A DNA stretch of 64,000 bases from CAXBNV01 sp963977185. Lineage in GTDB: Bacteria; Pseudomonadota; Gammaproteobacteria; JAGOUU01. Below are positions 63,001-64,000 of this stretch, piece by piece; position 1 is the stretch's first letter, and each line of letters opens with the position of its first letter. Below the pieces are notes generated by a model, which was given only the letters and a program-made list of their open reading frames with translations, ran no database searches and was not told the DNA's origin. The DNA is taken from positions 1 through 64,000 of the forward strand of contig CAXBNV010000003.1 in assembly GCA_963977185.1 (NCBI GenBank), given 5' to 3'. The translations under genes and the position numbers were made by a program.

Positions 63001-63580
63001 CATCATTATCAAAAAAATCTATTCTATATGGAGTTTTTGAGCCCATAGGAAATATATCTAATATTGAACCACGAACTGCTATTTCCCCGTGATTTTTAAC
63101 TAGTGGGCTATTAATATAACCATAATTAGTTAAATCTTGAATTAATTTAGCTCTATTAACATTAGTGTTGTTTTCAATAAAAAATATATTAGATTTAATA
63201 TATTCTTTAGGACAAATTTTGTGTTGTGCGGAGTGCAGGGTAATTAAATATATGCCTTTCTTGCCACTACTTAAGTTATATAACGTTTTAAGTCTTTCAG
63301 AAACTATATCAATATTAGGAGAGAATAAGTCATATGGTAAAATTTCCCAATCAGGAAAAAAATGGATATCTTCTGCACACTCTGGATAAAAAAACCTTAA
63401 CTCATAATTTATATCGGTAAGCTTTTGATAATCTGGGCTTATTATTATGATTTGTTTATTGTTTTCTTCTATATCTTTATAAATTTCACTTAAAATAAGA
63501 CTGGTTGATGAACCTTGAATATTATTTAAAGTGATTTTTTTTTTATTTAATATTTTTTTTGAGTTTAGTATTTGTTGCAT
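60050..63580 (-). CDS. mfd: Transcription-repair coupling factor Mfd
   Basis: A 1176-residue ATP-driven DNA translocase that removes stalled RNA polymerase and recruits UvrA (E. coli Mfd 1148). The UvrB-like N-terminus is present (FFPDWEILPYDLFSPN ... GSILDIFPMG). The RNAP-interaction domain contains IVHQNHGIGRYQGLSNL. The helicase core has Walker A GDVGFGKTEVAIRAAF, Walker B IIDEEHRFGVKQKEK, and the TRG-type motif in THKIIQNDIKF through LHQIRGRVGRSHHQAYAY. The C-terminal domain is complete. An additional stretch (about residues 340-375) is low in complexity. Confidence 0.95.
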   Translation of the reverse strand: MQQILNSKKILNKKKITLNNIQGSSTSLILSEIYKDIEENNKQIIIISPDYQKLTDINYELRFFYPECAEDIHFFPDWEILPYDLFSPNIDIVSERLKTLYNLSSGKKGIYLITLHSAQHKICPKEYIKSNIFFIENNTNVNRAKLIQDLTNYGYINSPLVKNHGEIAVRGSILDIFPMGSKTPYRIDFFDNDVESIRIFDPETQQSISKIDKISLMPTTEFPFTEQSIKIFKNNWREHFTGNPLKSPIYQNISNQEPAAGIEYYIPLFFNNELNSVFDYINDNGIIFTIGNINDASIKFLKDVKERFNNLNIDHTKPILDPKYLFLSQEELFNNINKFKSVKFKDDVKQENINNNLNEKSIVNLDIERLPDISIASDSKSLQNPLNNFKNFIALKPDLKILICAETDGRLETLLELFKKNNINLNILNQTKTQNNIWNSFLKLPSSNIYICTAALNIGFIINKINLAVIAETDLYTNKILQRRFRKKRFTSKFKDIELNAIELIQSLSELTIGDPIVHQNHGIGRYQGLSNLKVNNIDTEFLTVLYANNSKLYVPITSLDLISKYTTSNPDLAPLHNLGNQKWSKDKTKASQKIIDMAAKLLDLYAKRLSKKGYKFKIPNLEYHSFADTFPFEETLDQEKAISEVLNDMQQEKPMDRLVCGDVGFGKTEVAIRAAFIAAHNSKQIAILVPTTLLAEQHYEVFKNRFANMAINIDILSRFKTKKEQLLSIEKLKAGNTDIIIGTHKIIQNDIKFKNLGLLIIDEEHRFGVKQKEKIKALAYNVDILTLTATPIPRTLNMALAGIRDLSIIATPPSKRLAIKTFIHERNYSLIQEALNRELLRGGQVYFLHNDIKSMNKVAEEVEKLVPDAKIVIAHGQMKEVELEKIMTDFYHKRANVLICTTIIETGIDIPNANTIIIDRADKLGLAQLHQIRGRVGRSHHQAYAYMFTPPFKALSKDAQKRIEALEQLKDLGAGFNLATYDMDIRGSGEILGDEQSGNIESIGYSLYMDMLNRAVEDLKSGTEIEKIDLNNNEIEINLGMATLIPESYLPDVNQRLNFYKKIASSKNDQEFNNIKFEMQDRFGSIPPQIENLFIATKIKTLCKKYNINKINVKNNESSIKFTENNKIDLNKLLKLLQTKPHKYKLINNDQLKAKFDSDLSLYDNINNLISEITS

Positions 63581-63631
63581 GGTTTTAATTGATATGTAAT
63601 TCTAAATAAAATATATTATAAATAAGCCTGC

Positions 63632-63697
63632 GTAGCAAGATACAAGACCAATATTTACATTGCGAAAATTTATTTTTGAGCTCATGGTTTTGTTACT
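63632..63697 (+). repeat. Possible dispersed intergenic repeat, copy 2
   Basis: GTAGCAAGATA (63632-63642) and CTCATGGTTTTGTTACT (63681-63697) match both ends of the segment at 35944-35993. Slightly extended, its ends (TGCGTAGCAAG and the complement of TTACTGCTGCGCA) form a loose inverted repeat. It lies upstream of sdhE. Confidence 0.35.
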
Positions 63698-63743
63698 GCT
63701 GCGCAATAAATTAAACTATCATTTTTATACAAACTATTAAACC

Positions 63744-64000
63744 ATGACACACGCAAAACAGCCATTAAAAGACAAAAAAAACTTAAGCCTCGATATTTTA
63801 AAATGGCGATCAAGAAGAGGCATGCTTGAGCTAGATTTATTGCTTATTAGCTTTATAGATAATAATTACGAATTATTAAGTCAAGAGCAGTTATTGGAGT
63901 ATTATTATTTACTAGAGCAAGAAGATACCGATATTTATAGCTGGTTTATTGAAGATGTTAAAGTTCCAGATGAAAGATTACATGCAATATTTAAGCTTAT
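63744..64000 (+). CDS. sdhE: Succinate dehydrogenase assembly factor SdhE (cut by window end)
   Basis: The first 85 codons of an SdhE protein, running off the window. The hallmark WRSRRGMLELD contains the Arg-Gly-x-x-Glu motif that binds the FAD-carrying subunit. YLLEQEDTDIYSWFI matches the family's second half. SdhE promotes covalent attachment of FAD to succinate dehydrogenase (and fumarate reductase) in the cytosol. Known SdhE proteins have about 80-95 residues, so only a few codons are missing. It is divergent from mfd. Confidence 0.88.
   Translation, partial: MTHAKQPLKDKKNLSLDILKWRSRRGMLELDLLLISFIDNNYELLSQEQLLEYYYLLEQEDTDIYSWFIEDVKVPDERLHAIFKL

Overview
This window is a strongly AT-rich chromosomal segment of a Gram-negative bacterium, most likely a gammaproteobacterium. 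Lipopolysaccharide export (LptFG), TamAB, MlaA, CsiV, UbiG and SdhE indicate an outer membrane and a ubiquinone respiratory chain. Several gene orders are typical of gammaproteobacteria: pepA divergent from lptFG, tyrS beside an M23 peptidase and anmK, mtaD near ubiG and a phosphatase, rne divergent from rluC, and csiV beside mfd. The low G+C and several isolated genes that look like secreted effectors suggest a host-associated or intracellular life, perhaps near Legionellales or a comparable lineage. That placement is an inference. No rRNA, tRNA, insertion sequence, integrase or CRISPR array was seen.

Layout. 0.1-1 kb holds a small cysteine-rich secreted protein and an orphan ORF resembling a phage tail domain. 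1-5.4 kb holds argD and a three-gene cassette (retropepsin-like protein, 7TM inactive transglutaminase, RimK-like ATP-grasp ligase). 5.5-7.1 kb holds a DUF455 ferritin-like protein, sufE and an RRM protein. 7.2-12.7 kb has pepA divergent from lptF-lptG, with a protein-kinase-like gene behind lptG. 12.7-15 kb runs ubiG, a MupP/Gph-type phosphatase and an hpnC-like gene. 15-21.8 kb holds a dicarboxylate/amino-acid symporter, mtaD, anmK, an M23 peptidase and tyrS. 21.9-28.5 kb holds typA, a Nudix hydrolase, rne and rluC. 28.5-30 kb holds an alanine/sodium symporter. 30.1-35.5 kb is a tandem pair of large paralogues, each with nine 33-residue repeats and sharing a perfectly identical 917 bp block. 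35.5-38.7 kb holds an Mth938-like gene divergent from bufA-bufB-doxX-mlaA. 38.7-43.9 kb runs tamA-tamB-aphA. 44-46 kb is an ankyrin-type protein. 46-51 kb is livKHMGF. 51.2-53 kb is a large orphan with a CX5R phosphatase-like signature. 53-60 kb holds a second M17 aminopeptidase, an alpha/beta hydrolase, a QmcA/NfeD pair, hpt, a glutamine amidotransferase, a small orphan and csiV. 60-64 kb is mfd and the start of sdhE.

How the genes fit together. One theme is envelope work: LptFG, TamAB, MlaA, CsiV, the M23 peptidase, AnmK and possibly MupP for peptidoglycan recycling. A second is scavenging of host-type nutrients: livKHMGF, the two symporters, M17 aminopeptidases and Hpt. The most unusual parts are the accessory genes set singly among housekeeping genes. 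These are the kinase-like protein, the tandem 33-residue-repeat proteins with signs of gene conversion, the ankyrin protein, the CX5R protein and a bufferin-type metallophore operon without its usual BufC partner. The rne leader also shows a hairpin that would cover the ribosome-binding site.
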